Shown in pieces: positions 10,908-21,839 of a stretch of 64,000 nt of DNA. Below the pieces are notes generated by a model, which was given only the letters and a program-made list of their open reading frames with translations, did no database searches and had not been told where the DNA came from. This stretch comes from Cyprinodon diabolis (lineage: Eukaryota > Chordata > Actinopteri > Cyprinodontiformes > Cyprinodontidae), in contig CM060062.1 of NCBI GenBank assembly GCA_030533445.1, positions 3,559,956-3,623,955 of the forward strand, read 5' to 3'. Each line of letters opens with the position of its first letter. Within the stretch, counting starts at the first letter, position 1. The translations under genes and the position numbers were made by a program.

Positions 10908-12166
10908 TCCATTGTGAGATATTCAGATCATACTGTTCAGTCAGATTAGATGAATTCTTTTTAGGATATTTTATGGGCAAAATCATATTTATTGAGTCCT
11001 GATGTAATTTGGTGCCTGGAGGAAATTTGATTGAACTGGTCAGTTTATTAGGATACGTGTTTAAACAGAGAGAATTGAAGCTAATTAACAGATAATGCTC
11101 CCCACAGTCTAACATGAGGAGAGCGCTACCTCTAGCCAGCATTAAAGGAGTTTAATCTCCACATTAAACACACTCTCACCCTGTTCGCTGTCTTGTCCAA
11201 CTTTTATGCTTTTCCTGCCTGTTTGTTGGCTGACCTAACAGAGCCAGACATCCATGGCTGTTGGACAGTTCAGATGAGATACCGCCTGACAGTCGGTTAT
11301 TTCTGGTGCTGCACTCTGCACCTAATTGGACACAGTATGTTAGGTAGCAGTGACTCTGTCATCACGCATGCATGTGCAGAAAAATCCACATGTTCACACT
11401 GCTGTTCATAAGCCTGAACGCACGCTGTCCGATTTATTTCATCACATATCAAGTTTATCTTCCATCTATTTCATTAAAACACTGCTTCTCTTTGCCTTCA
11501 GTTCTTCCGCGGCCTCGTCTCCTGCTTCCCTCCGGAGGTAGAAATCCGTGACAACACAGATTTAAAAAACATGACGTTTATGTTGAGAGTTCTAAACACA
11601 AACCTGCATATCTCACATTAAAGGCTTCTAATCATTTTAGTAAAAGCGATTTCATTTGGAAATGTGATTATAGATTTAATAAAGTTCAAATGTGCAATGC
11701 TCCCGAGAAAAGATAGGTCACATTTAAATTTGTAGATTTACATTAGTTGAGCCCTCAGTAGCAGAAGAGCTTCTGATACCATGTTATGATGAGATTCATT
11801 ATGTTTGCATTAGTTTATTGGGCCGTGGGGGATTTAATTAGTGTTGCAATGCCACAAGCTCCTCCACCCAGAGCCTCTTATGTTGAAATAACCATTAGCC
11901 CAGAAAAATACACAAATAGATGAGCAGCCTAGGGGCAGATGAACCAGTTAAGAGGAAAACAGCAGCAGCTGCCTTCTTCTCCATCCAGCAGGCTAGATGC
12001 AACATTACAGTTCATTTGCAGTGATGTTTCTAGCAACCTGTGGCGACTCCTGGGGAAACTGTGTCTGTTTAGTGACTTCAAGTTTTGCAGCTTGTCCCCT
12101 TGTGCTGTTCTGAGCTGAACAGGTAGTGACGATGTCAGAGATTTGGATCACAGGGCATCCAGTCAT
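10908..12166. other. Intergenic, no gene supported
   Basis: A GC-richer patch at 11500-11545 looks like a small exon between CTTCAG and GGTAGAAA, but nothing links it to a family. Otherwise AT-rich sequence without clear repeats. Confidence 0.4.
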
Positions 12167-12551
12167 TCAGTCAAAGCTATTTAGCTCACCAGCAGACAAG
12201 GAATAAACCCAAGGGTCCCTAATCTGTGTGTATAAAGGGTCGTCAGTACTCGAGCTCTCAGTGGGCAATTCTTTAGACTTAGACAGATTTGTTTTGTCAT
12301 TTTTTTTATACACAAGTGTAAACAAAAAGAAATTTAGTTTAGAACAGCTCTCTAGACAATTTCTTTTTTTAAAGTGCAGCCTTGATAAGGTAAGCAGAAG
12401 TTGTTGTTGAGCTGCTACTTCTGCCTCCAGCTCCTGAAGCACTCGCTTCTCCTGGCTCAGGGGCGGAAGAGGATGATGATGACGATGCTGTGAGGGTGGT
12501 AGCCCCCCTGGGTTAAAGAGGCTGACGTGGTTGAAGCAGCAATGGTGCCAT
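12167..12551 (-). other. Open exon-like segment, unassigned
   Basis: On the minus strand an acceptor-like AAACCTGCAG precedes 12551, and a frame stays open for about 128 codons to a TGA at 12167-12169. The first half encodes a His/Pro-rich stretch and then a heptad-like, Gln/Leu/Glu-rich segment (QEKRVLQELEAEVAAQQQ), suggestive of a coiled coil. The second half is Lys/Ser-rich and looks non-descript. A different frame of the same stretch gives a Ser/Gly-rich low-complexity peptide. I do not recognise the family. It could be the last exon of a transposon-borne protein with a C-terminal coiled coil, or a host exon. Confidence 0.25.
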
Positions 12552-12631
12552 CTGCAGGTTTAGCAATGACAGACAATTATTTTTATTAGAAGAAAAGAGT
12601 GATAGAAGGACTACAAAACATTTACTATTAA

Positions 12632-13015
12632 AGGAATAGTACACCCAAAACATGATTAGCCTTCATTTTCTACTCACCCCCATGCTGAACAACACTCTGG
12701 AGTACTTTTTTGATATCTCAAATGCATCTGGAGATCTGGGAGGCTTCTTGCTGTCTGCTGACATTCAAATAATGGAGGTCTATGGCGCCCGAGGCAGAAA
12801 GGTCCATAAAAGTCCACAAAAAACGTTTCAATATTCCTCCATACTGCTCGTCCAATGTATTCCAAGTGTCCTGAGTGGGTAGCGTCCATAATTTACTCGA
12901 AACGAAGTTATTTAGAATGTTTTTAGAGCATAAACAGTAGTGTATAGGATTTCCTAAAAGCGCGTTCACGAGTCTACGGAAACTGCGGCAGACCAAATCT
13001 GGGTGTACTATTTCT
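12632..13015. mobile_element. TTAA-flanked MITE (piggyBac/Kolobok-like)
   Basis: A 384-bp element with terminal inverted repeats AGGAATAGTACACCCA and TGGGTGTACTATTTCT. It is bordered by TTAA on both sides (12628-12631 and 13016-13019). There is no transposase. The end AGGA... resembles the ends of the THAP-carrying TTAA elements, so both may be mobilised by related transposases; that link is an inference. Confidence 0.85.
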
Positions 13016-13159
13016 TTAATATTTTCTTAACAATTGCTATCAGGCATGGCAATATGTCTCACAATCCAGTCCCAGAGAGCCAGTGTCCTGCTGCTTTATG
13101 ATGTATCCCCCTCCCCACACACCTCAATCTAAAAACTGGATTACCTCCCTAACAGCTGT

Positions 13160-13330
13160 GGTAGATGAAGTACTTAACATTTGTACTTGAGTGAAAGTAT
13201 TGATCCACATAATCAAATCTTACTCAAATACAAGTAAAAGTTAAGGTTAAAGTCAGTTAAGCATCTAGTCAATTTAAAGTATTTAAGTACTCACTTTTGA
13301 AAGTAATTAAGTATTCAAAAAGACAAATTG
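13160..13330. mobile_element. Diverged fragment related to the 6594-7222 MITE
   Basis: Carries the same GTACTTGAGT.AAAGTA and ACAAGTAAAAGTTA motifs as the body of the hAT MITE at 6594-7222. Ends and target duplication are not preserved. Confidence 0.5.
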
Positions 13331-13704
13331 AATATTCCAATAATAATCTCTGCACAGTTTTCACAGTGATATTAAATAGTCCAGTAACTTTCAGAAACCA
13401 CCTGAAGTATTGATGCTACAGATTTTACACCACCTGTAAAGAACTTTCGCATAAAAAGGCCTAAAAGAATAAGGACAGCTATTATAATAATTATTTCTTA
13501 TCTAAAAACAAACCAAAAAGAAAATAGGAGTATCTTGATCTATGCTGGTGAAGATTCTCAGTCATCCAGGTCATAGTCATTCAAAAAGAGTTAAGAAACA
13601 ATCCACTGGACTTTCTGTCCAAGTTTGAAGACGTTTCTCTTCCCATCCAGGAAGCTTTTTCAATTCAAACTGTCAGAAATAGCGTTGAGTTCGAAGCTTT
13701 ATAT

Positions 13705-16046
13705 TAGTGTTGTGCTGATGCCATTTTTGGCCCCGATACCCAATACCTGGCTGTGCAGTATTGGCCAACATCATACCAATACCATCTATTTGAAATTGAT
13801 GTGTGTGTGTACATGAAGAACTGCATACTACCTGGATGTAAAATAATTGCCATCATGGCTTTGTCGAGCTACTGCCTACCTTTGTGAAGCAGGAAAAAGA
13901 TTAATACAAAGTGAATCCAGTAGAGTTTTTTTATTGCCTACCTGGAATGGGTGACAATAGTTGAATAAACTTTTGGCTTTCAAAATGGTATCGATGCCCT
14001 ATTTGTTGGTACTCACCGATACCGATACCACCATTTTACTGCTGGATCGGGGGCCCCACCCAATACTGCAACCCAGTCTCATGGGAAAATGTAGCTCCAC
14101 TACGTTGGTCCACACTGCAAAACGTAGTGGAGGTACATTAATGGCCATTTTTTTGTGGTACTGTTACATTTCTTCTGCCTATACGCTTTCTATTGTTTTA
14201 CGTCCTAGTCACGTGACTTTCAAGATTCCAGCTGGGAGAAGAAAAAAATATACATATATGGCCGACATTCGCTCATTTTTTTATGGAAAGATTAATAACT
14301 TGAGTTTGTTTTTGCATTAAAATGAGTTTTGATTACATTTCTAGTGAGAAATGTATAGTTTGTTGCCAGAATATTTACTCAGGGAATGTACATATTCACT
14401 TGCTTGTTCGTTTCTTGCAAAGATTTTTCAAGATAATGTGAAACTGTAACGTTTTGGTATAAACATGGCCGAGATTTCTCTAACTTTTAGTGGGAAAATC
14501 AATAATTTCAATCAGTTTCTGCATTTAAATGGGATTTGATTACATTTATAGCGAGAAGTGTAGGGTTTATTTACATAATATTTACTTAGTGAACATACAT
14601 AATCACCCGCTTGCTACTTTTTGCTACGGTTTTTCGAATCTCGTCAGGATTATGTGAAATTGCAATGTTTTGGCTGCTAACAATCGCCTAGCATTTAGCT
14701 GCCGCCCCGATTCAACATTGAATTCTTTGTGATTTAACTCCATCTGACGGCTCAAACCCTCGCCACTGCGTGCGTTGCCTCTGAGGTTGATTTTCAGATC
14801 AATGCATTACGTCGTGGCATACGGGAGAAACTAAAGTTGACAAAATGATCATGGGTTAAGATCGGATGTGTTTTATTTGGAAATCTACCGGATCCTTTGT
14901 GCATTTAACTTCCTGTTTGGTGCGATCTCATTGATGGGTTTTGACCAGATTTTGACCAAAGAGGAACTCAAAAAAAACAAAACAATTTAAATACACAACC
15001 AGCATATCTGGAATCAATGACAGAGAGCGACTGGGACCAGAAGTTTATTAATTTCTCCCCATTGATTTCCATTCAAAATGTTTTCGGTCCCACCGGGCTC
15101 TAGGGAAGGGGCGTGCATACCGCCACCTACTGTTCATGAGTGTGTAGCAACATTGTTTTACATCTATTAAATTCTATTTTTTAATGTTGTATTCTGAAGA
15201 TAAATAAATAATGCTTTCCTTAATCTATAAATATCTTTTATATTTCCTTTATTTCCCAATAATCCTTTAAGACTCCATTCTTGGCCTGTCCTTTCCATTT
15301 AAATAAGTATGACCTACTCTTAATCTGATCATTATTATTTCTTCCCTTCGGTTTCTCTCATTAATATTTCTATTTAATACTGACTTTTGTACTTTATATA
15401 ACCTTCTTCCTTTTTTATCTTCATTCCACCTTTTTTGCCATTATTCAATTTCAGAAACTAATACTAATACATTTTAGCAAGCGGGTGATTATGTATGTTC
15501 ACTAAGTAAATATTATGTAAATAAACCCTACACTTCTCGCTATAAATGTAATCAAAACCCATTTAAATGCAGAAACTGATTGAAATTATTGATTTTCCCA
15601 CTAAAAGTTAGAGAAATCTCGGCCATGTTTATACCAAAACGTTACAGTTTCACATTATCTTGAAAAATCTTTGCAAGAAACGAACAAGCAAGTGAATATG
15701 TACATTCCCTGAGTAAATATTCTGGCAACAAACTATACATTTCTCACTAGAAATGTAATCAAAACTCATTTTAATGCAAAAACAAACTCAAGTTATTAAT
15801 CTTTCCACAAAAAAATGAGCGAATGTCGGCCATATACATATATTTTTTTCTTCTCCCAGCTGGAATCTTGAAAGTCACGTGACTAGGACGTAAAACAATA
15901 GAAAGCGTATAGGCAGAAGAAATGTAACAGTACCATAAAAAAATGGCCATTAATGTACCTCCACTACGTTTTGCAGTGTGGACCAACGTAGTGGAGGGAC
16001 ATTTTCCCATGAGACTGGGTTGAATACTGGTATCGGTGCAACACTA
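13705..16046. mobile_element. hAT MITE interrupted by a foldback element
   Basis: The outer element reads TAGTGTTG... at its left end and ...CAACACTA at its right end, flanked by CTTTATAT (13697-13704) and CTTTATAC (16047-16054), an 8-bp hAT-type duplication with one change. Its body matches the 316-bp MITEs at 55816-56131 and 56329-56644, including the CCGATACC/GGTATCGG motifs. About 1.95 kb of foreign sequence (14069-16022) splits it near its right end. Confidence 0.85.
14069..16022. mobile_element. Foldback element with ~545-bp inverted arms
   Basis: The left arm (14069 to about 14615) and right arm (about 15478 to 16022) are near-perfect inverted copies, separated by ~860 bp. The ends read CAACCCAGTCTCATGGG and its complement. 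A 7-bp direct repeat AATACTG flanks the insertion (14062-14068 and 16023-16029). Each arm contains a ~79-codon open frame (14084-14320 + ; 15771-16010 -), also found in the third arm at 32390-32640, but it has no recognisable domain. A partial second copy lies at 31776-32623. The superfamily is unknown to me. Confidence 0.85.
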
Positions 16047-16092
16047 CTTTATACGGTAGTCCAACAAAGCCTTGTTTAGAAAACATTCAAAT

Positions 16093-16127
16093 AGCCATCG
16101 ACCCCTTTGGAATGGGGGTCGATGGCT
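16093..16127. repeat. Strong hairpin, 13-bp stem
   Basis: AGCCATCGACCCC (16093-16105) is perfectly complementary to GGGGTCGATGGCT (16115-16127) across a 9-base loop. No adjacent gene or known element explains it. Confidence 0.8.
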
Positions 16128-16330
16128 TCTTTGTTACCCTTCAATACCCCATACCTGTCTATGTCTCTGAAAGGGGGGTCGTTAAAGGGAATTGTTGGCC
16201 TGGCTTAAAAGGTCTTCTATATAGAGGTCTTCTGTTCCCCTGTAAAAGGGTTGGGGTTACGCAACCAAGCCACTACTGTAAATAGCCTCGAACTCAATGC
16301 TATTTCTGACATTTTATATTGCAATATTTT

Positions 16331-16625
16331 TTCCATCCATCCATCTTCTTCCTCTTATTCGGGATCGGGTCACGGGGGTAGCAGCTTCAGTAGGGAGGCC
16401 CAGATGTTCCTCTCCCCAGCCACTAGGGCCAGCCCCTCCCAGGCAACCCCAAGGTGCTCCCAGGCCAGCCGACAAACATAGTCCCTCCAGCGTGTCCTGG
16501 GTCTCCACCTCTCTGCCAGAGACTACGTCCAGGAGGCATCCTAAACAGATGCCCAAACCACCTCAACTGGCCCCTCTCGATGTGAAGGGGCTCTACTCTT
16601 AGTCCTCTCCGGATGACTGAGCTCT
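16331..16625 (-). mobile_element. Rex3/RTE-like LINE 3' fragment
   Basis: The minus strand encodes RVEPLHIERGQLRWFGHLFRMP, followed by a P-G-R stretch. This is the conserved region near the C-terminus of reverse transcriptases in a LINE family abundant in fish. The element then ends in a short GATGGATGG tail (plus strand CCATCCATC at about 16334-16345), the tandem GATG tail described for Rex3/RTE elements. The rest of the element is missing, and the coding frame is interrupted. Confidence 0.7.
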
Positions 16626-16639
16626 TTACCAAAACTTAA

Positions 16640-17770
16640 ATGTACAGTAGCAGCCATTCAAAATGGCCCTTTCCAGTCAAAATCCTGCTGAATGGCAGCC
16701 CACTCCCCTGCGACTGGCAGCCACTGGCCTTCCCCTGGGTGTGCATATTTTTTTACTCTGACTCCACCCTTCCACTGAATCACAAGGTCTGACCAGGAAA
16801 TGATGCTGAATATTTTAGTACAAAAATTGATATTTAGAAAGGAATTATAGGGGATCAGCCAAGGACCAGCCAAGGGCCCATCAAGGAAAGTGGGAAAACT
16901 TTGAATGGCTACTACTGTATAGATAAAAAAGCAGAAACTGTGTATGTTCATCAGAAGATATTAATCATTTAGTTATTTTGGTATCCATGGTGTTTGGGGT
17001 TTGAGCCAGTTACGTCTTCCACTGTGACTGCCTCAGATTGGTGGTGCAGAGGTAGCCCATTGTCCCTTACTGCTTAAGACCAAAATGTTTTGCTTTTTTA
17101 AAATCAATACTTGAACTGAAAGATTGTTATTATATCAGGCAGCTGAAAATCACGACATATTGCCAAATGGATTTTTTTCTCCCACAACCCTAACTGGGAA
17201 TATGAGATCATTTCTGAGATCACTAGGAGGAGCTAAGAGCCTAGAAGCTCCTGGACTTCTGGTCGAGGACCTCATTATTAGGTGGAAACCAAGTGCATGC
17301 TGGGACTGGGTGTTTAAATCTCTGCTTTCAATTACAATGCGACTTTGAAGCAGCAGTGTTTTGCAGCAACCTCCCCTACCCCTTTGTTTTCTAAGTTCGA
17401 TGGCCTCACTTCCATTTAAAATGTGAAAAGGACAATTAAAGTGGGCGCTTTGATTTTCCGAAAGGCCCCAAACAGCAGGTCATCAAAGCGCAAGATCACA
17501 GCAGGGGATGAAAGGAAATTCAAGGGGCTCTTTTCACACCAAAGAAATTAATCATTTACAGCGAGTAGAGATATAAAAAGAAGAGAAGCGTCTTCTATAG
17601 CACGGTTATAATGCAGTGATCAGCTTAAAATAAAGAATCATTAATAAAAAGGCTGAATAATTATTTTATGTTAAAGAAAATATTGAGCATGATTCTTTTG
17701 TAGATGAAAAAAAATCTTCATTGTGAGTTTTTGAGGTTAGTCACTGGTTCCTTTCAACAAAATGAACATG
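16640..17770. other. Intergenic, no gene recognised
   Basis: Short open frames only; no family resemblance, no clear element ends. A 15-18 base phrase GGACCAGCCAAGGGCCC near 16862-16880 is locally GC-rich but unexplained. Confidence 0.4.
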
Positions 17771-17774
17771 GGCA

Positions 17775-17985
17775 TGCAGGTGGCGCTGTGGTTAGCGAGC
17801 ATGACCCATGTACGGTGGCCTTAGTCCTCGACCCGCCGACCCATGTACAAGTCTGACCTGAGGTCCTTTGCAGCATTTCTCTCCCCCTCTCTCATACCCC
17901 CTTTCCTGTCAGCCTAATGTCCAAAAAACAAGCCACTAGTGCCGTAAAAACTCAGGAAAAGAAAAAAAACAAACAAACATGTAAC
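17775..17985 (+). mobile_element. tRNA-derived SINE
   Basis: Begins with GCAGGTGGCGCTGTGGTTAG, a pol III A-box-like head, has a tRNA-unrelated body with the CTTTCCTGTCAG segment, and ends in an A-rich AAAACAAACAAAC tail. AACATG occurs on both sides (about 17764-17769 and 17976-17981), a possible short target duplication. The B box is degenerate. Confidence 0.65.
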
Positions 17986-18078
17986 TTTCACAGACAAGAA
18001 TAATCCATTAGTTTGGGGGATGTTCACCTCTATGTCTGCTCTTCACTGTAGTGAAAACTGAACCTTCAGGATATCTTT

Positions 18079-18940
18079 GGCTATGTTCACACCACAGCCT
18101 GAAGGGATCCAAATCAATTTTTTTTTGCCCATATGCCACCTGGATCTGATCTTTTCATGCCAGTCTGAACAACACTGATCTAATTTTTTCCAATGCGGCC
18201 CAGGCCACTTGGCTATATGGTCCTGAAGCCGATACGACTCAGATCTTTTCTAATCCGACCTGTGTCTGAACAGCCAGGTCGCATTTATCCGACCTGAACC
18301 CCATTATTACTCAACAAAGGTCACTACTCTGCATCTTGCTACACAAAAGCAGCAGGGAAAACAACAACCATGGCGGACAATAATGCAAAGAGCAATATTT
18401 ATGTTGCCATCTTGAAAAGATTGAGTTTTTGAGGTTGGTAAAGATCGCTAGATGTGCTCCAGCTCTACCATCCATGTTTACTTCCGTAAACACAGAGCAT
18501 GGCTGCTTTTGACGCCATTGCGTCCTTTACTGCACATGTGGGACACTTAAGCTGTATGAATGCAGTTCACACTCTGCAAAAAATGGAAATCTGTATGAGT
18601 TATATTTGCTTAAATTGAGTGAATTTTGTCTTAAATTGAGGAGATAAGTGAGACACCTTGCCAATGGAACAAGACAATTTACATTTAAAATAAGAAAAAA
18701 ACAATTGCTTTGTCTTATTTCAAGTGAATGTTATCTAATTGTCTTATTTTAGGAGTAGAAATACTGATTCCATTGGCAAATGGAAATTAAGGGTAAATAC
18801 ACTTATTTTAGGAAATGTTGCACTTATTTCGAGATGATTTTTGCAGTGAGATCACATACAAGTCGCATATATTTGGAAATGTGAAAAGCAAAGCAGAAAA
18901 ATGGGGATTGAGCATTAAGGCCTTCAGTGTGAACATCGCC
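18079..18940. mobile_element. TIR element hosting an inserted MITE
   Basis: Ends read GGCTATGTTCACAC on the left and GTGTGAACATCGCC on the right, an imperfect inverted repeat, with TTT on both sides. A 3-bp target site would suit a PIF/Harbinger element, but that is tentative. The 277-bp MITE at 18572-18848 sits inside. No transposase is visible. Confidence 0.5.
18572..18848. mobile_element. 277-bp hAT-like MITE
   Basis: Ends are CTCTGCAAAAA (probably CACTGCAAAAA originally) and TTTTTGCAGTG. The flanking octamers AGTTCACA (18564-18571) and AGATCACA (18849-18856) match at seven of eight positions, as expected for a hAT duplication. Internally it holds inverted CCAATGGAA/TTCCATTGG motifs. A diverged copy lies at 1-266. 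Confidence 0.75.
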
Positions 18941-20820
18941 TTTGAGATCAAACAGAGCCATAAATAGCTCATTCTCTGTAGATCATCCTCGTGCACGACA
19001 TTTAAAATGGAAAACACTAAACTGTGCAGCCTTGGCTGACACACCGAGTGTCAGAATACCTTCATCTGTGTCATTTCATCAGCTCAAGGAAGCGTGACCG
19101 TTGTTATGTTTCTGCGTTGGAGTATGAAGGCAGATATACACACTTCACGAGCTTTCTGGAAGATGTACACAGCCTCTTTGATGCCTCTCCAGCGTTCTCA
19201 CCCTTGAGACTCTGCGTTTCAGAGTTAAATTCTGGAGCTTTGCCAGAGCCAGCTCTCTCATGTTGGTGACAAACATGATTGAAACCCGTTTCTTTCTTCC
19301 TCTCGTACCCTGCCAGATTCAGCCTGCTGCAGCGAGATGATGTCCTTTACATCTAGAAATTGTTTCGAGCTAAAAACATGCCTCCCGGTTCTGCCTCTCA
19401 TCCTCCTCATGTGATGCCAGTTCCAGGCATTTTGCTCATCAGGATTAAATCTCTCTTCTGACAGGAGGTTGAGATGGAGAACAAAGGAGCAGGATGCTTC
19501 AGTGCAGGTAGCAGCTAATTACATTTCGCACTGTTTTGGAGGGCAAATGACGCACAAACTAACGGGAACGTTGAGTGCTGCTTGAGTGCACTGGCTTACA
19601 ATTACCAGAACATTGAAAAAAGGATTTTTTTTTTTTACTGAGAAATTTGATAAATCTGCAGCACAGATGAATTCTACAAACATGCCCAACATTATCTCTA
19701 CAGAGCAAAGCACCTCTGGCTGACAACATGCTGCTCAAACACAGACAGGACTTTCATTTTACCATTCAGATCTACAGATATTTCACACACCATCTATTCC
19801 AAGGCATTCACGGTCCAGTTCCTGATGTGGGCATATTTTGTGCCTTGGTTTACAACAATGGGGCCCAAAGACTCAGGTTCTGACAAAACAATTCAACCAG
19901 AAGGAGAATCCACATTTTCTTTGTTTTATAATCAATGGGCAAATTTTGTTTTAATCCCTGGTTAATGGATCTTTTACCTTGTAGCATTAATATGTTTCTC
20001 CTATATAAGTATTTGTTCTCCATGTGTTCTTGTTTTTGTTTCAGTTTTTTTGTTTAGGGAAACAGTCCTTGTGATAGATGCTGAACACACGCCCCATGTT
20101 TCTGCTCCTTCTGTTGCCCTTCAGCTGTTTGTGTCGTGGACTGAGGTTGTGAGGTGACCAATGTGTCGTGCTGTTGCCCAGATCGGTTGTGTAAAACTCT
20201 TAGAGAGGATAAACATCGTGGAGCTAAATAAAAAAGCCTGTAAACAGTAAAATGTTTGAAATGAAAGATACAGTGCTTGCAAAGATATACACACTCTGAA
20301 CTTTTCTGACTTTAGAGCTTCACACTTCAACATCCATCGTTGGTAGTTTATTTGATAGACCGACACAGAGTAATGCAGTTTAAAACTGGAAGGAGTACTG
20401 CGTATATTGTATGCAACATTTATCAATGCTTTGAACAAATTCCTATGGCGGAAATTTGCAGCTCCAGTTCATTCAGGATATTCATCTTCCCGATTCACAG
20501 TCAGAAACTGACATTGTTAACGTTCTTTCCGTTCAAAGGAGCTCAATACGATTAGCCTCCATGAAGATAGCGTTTAAAGACCAGCTACAGATTCTCTCTA
20601 GAATTTAACTATTTTAAATCACAATTCTGCTTCACTGAAACTGTTCAGTTTTAGCCTGTGTGAATGTTTAAGGTTGTTTTCCCTCATAGAAAGTGGATCC
20701 TCTACTCGGGTTCAAGTGTCTTGCAGCCTCTGACAGCTTCCAGATCCCTGTGGAGGACTACCGTACCACATCACTATACTGTCCCTGCCATGTCAAACCA
20801 TGGGAACGCTTTTGATCTTG
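18941..20820. other. Intergenic, no gene recognised
   Basis: I see no exon, RNA gene or complete repeat. Short frames are isolated and lack splice context. Confidence 0.4.
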
Positions 20821-20827
20821 TTTTTTA

Positions 20828-20990
20828 TAAAGCCAGGCATACACTGCACTATATTTTCAATCTTTGTTCTCAGCTACAGCTCAAACTGTATGACAAAATC
20901 GCAGGGTTTAAAAGGTCACAATGCTCTGAAAACCACACGTCCGACTTAGCACCAAGAGATGGCGCTGGTTGGACAATCTGGAAGAAGAAG
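20828..20990 (+). mobile_element. Dispersed repeat fragment, shared with 33100-33625
   Basis: Starts AAGCCAGGCATACACTGCAC and contains TTTTCAATC and CAGCTACAGCTCA. The reverse strand of 33100-33625 has the same motifs in the same order (AAGCCGGGCCTACACATGGC, TTTTTCAATC, GCAGCTACAGCTCACAG). This appears to be one end of a DNA transposon family; the other end was not identified. Confidence 0.45.
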
Positions 20991-21028
20991 AAGAACTTCT
21001 GGTAAATCGACTCATAGCTCCAATTTAA

Positions 21029-21834
21029 AGGAAAAATCCGGTCAGTAAAGAATAATCAATGGATCGTTATTTATGCCTAAAACTAATACATTTAATGAAT
21101 TATGCGTTAATCAGTAAAAAAATGAAAATAATCATTTTCGTCTTGATCACCGAGTCTGGGAGCGGCCATTTTTGCCCAAATATAGTAGCCCCTCCCTCCT
21201 GCAATCTTCCAGCAGTGACGTCACGGTGCGGTAAGCCTAGCGCCATTCTCCCCGCTTTACAAGCTAAATCAATGGGAACTACTAGACACATCTGCAATCA
21301 ACAACAATTATTGAAGATTTCCAGAGGACTTCACCATTGAAATTCACCAGAGCTATAGTGAAACTGACAATGCCCACGTGCATGGCAGCTGGATGCTGGA
21401 ATACATCGGGTAAAAGTGAAAAAAAGAGTTATTCCACCTTTCTGATTCCTGATCCTCCACGGACGGGTTGGTCGTTGGATCGCCAACTTGAAGAGGGAGG
21501 ATTTGCCATCGAACTTCTGGCCAGAGAAAAAACCCGTAATATGTAGCCAACATTTGGAAGAAGAATGTTTTCAAGATGACTTGGATAATAGCGCGTTGTG
21601 ACAAACACCAGATACAGCACTGGGACTTGATCAACAGCCGATACCGCACCGTGACGTCACAAACCAGTAGGTGGCAGTAGTGTTCTTTGACGAACATGGA
21701 TGCCTCCAGTAAAGCACATTCACATGAAAATTACTCTGAATTAAAACACTGATCATTTAATGAACAGTCTGGAGTAATTTCATATGTAAAGTACTTTCAG
21801 AAGTTTAAATTCTGAATATGACCAGACTTCTCCT
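21029..21834 (+). mobile_element. THAP-carrying TTAA element, copy 2 (best ends)
   Basis: An 806-bp copy with both termini (AGGAAAAATCCGGTCA and TGACCAGACTTCTCCT) and TTAA on both sides (21025-21028 and 21835-21838). The interior is nearly identical to copy 1, including both 19-bp inverted-repeat arms. This copy defines the element boundaries. Confidence 0.88.
21370..21601 (+). pseudogene. THAP domain segment of TTAA element, copy 2
   Basis: Same arrangement as copy 1: MPTCMAAGCW with the first Cys pair, then after FLIPDP a shift to the +1 frame giving GRWIANLKRED and VICSQHLEEECF with the Cys-x2-His pair, ending at TGA 21599-21601. The shared position of the frame change in both copies means it predates their dispersal. 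It follows that mobility of this family did not need this THAP protein from the copy itself. Confidence 0.75.
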
Positions 21835-21839
21835 TTAAA

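Noticed and set aside
11510..11541. Possible 36-bp exon FFRGLVSCFPPE between CTTCAG and GGTAGAAA
   Set aside because: Too short, no partner exon, no family recognised; likely chance splice-like signals.
13961..16010. ORF (79-119 codons) repeated in foldback arms, considered as a gene
   Set aside because: Present only as part of inverted arms with no known domain; kept as a feature of the element, not as a gene.
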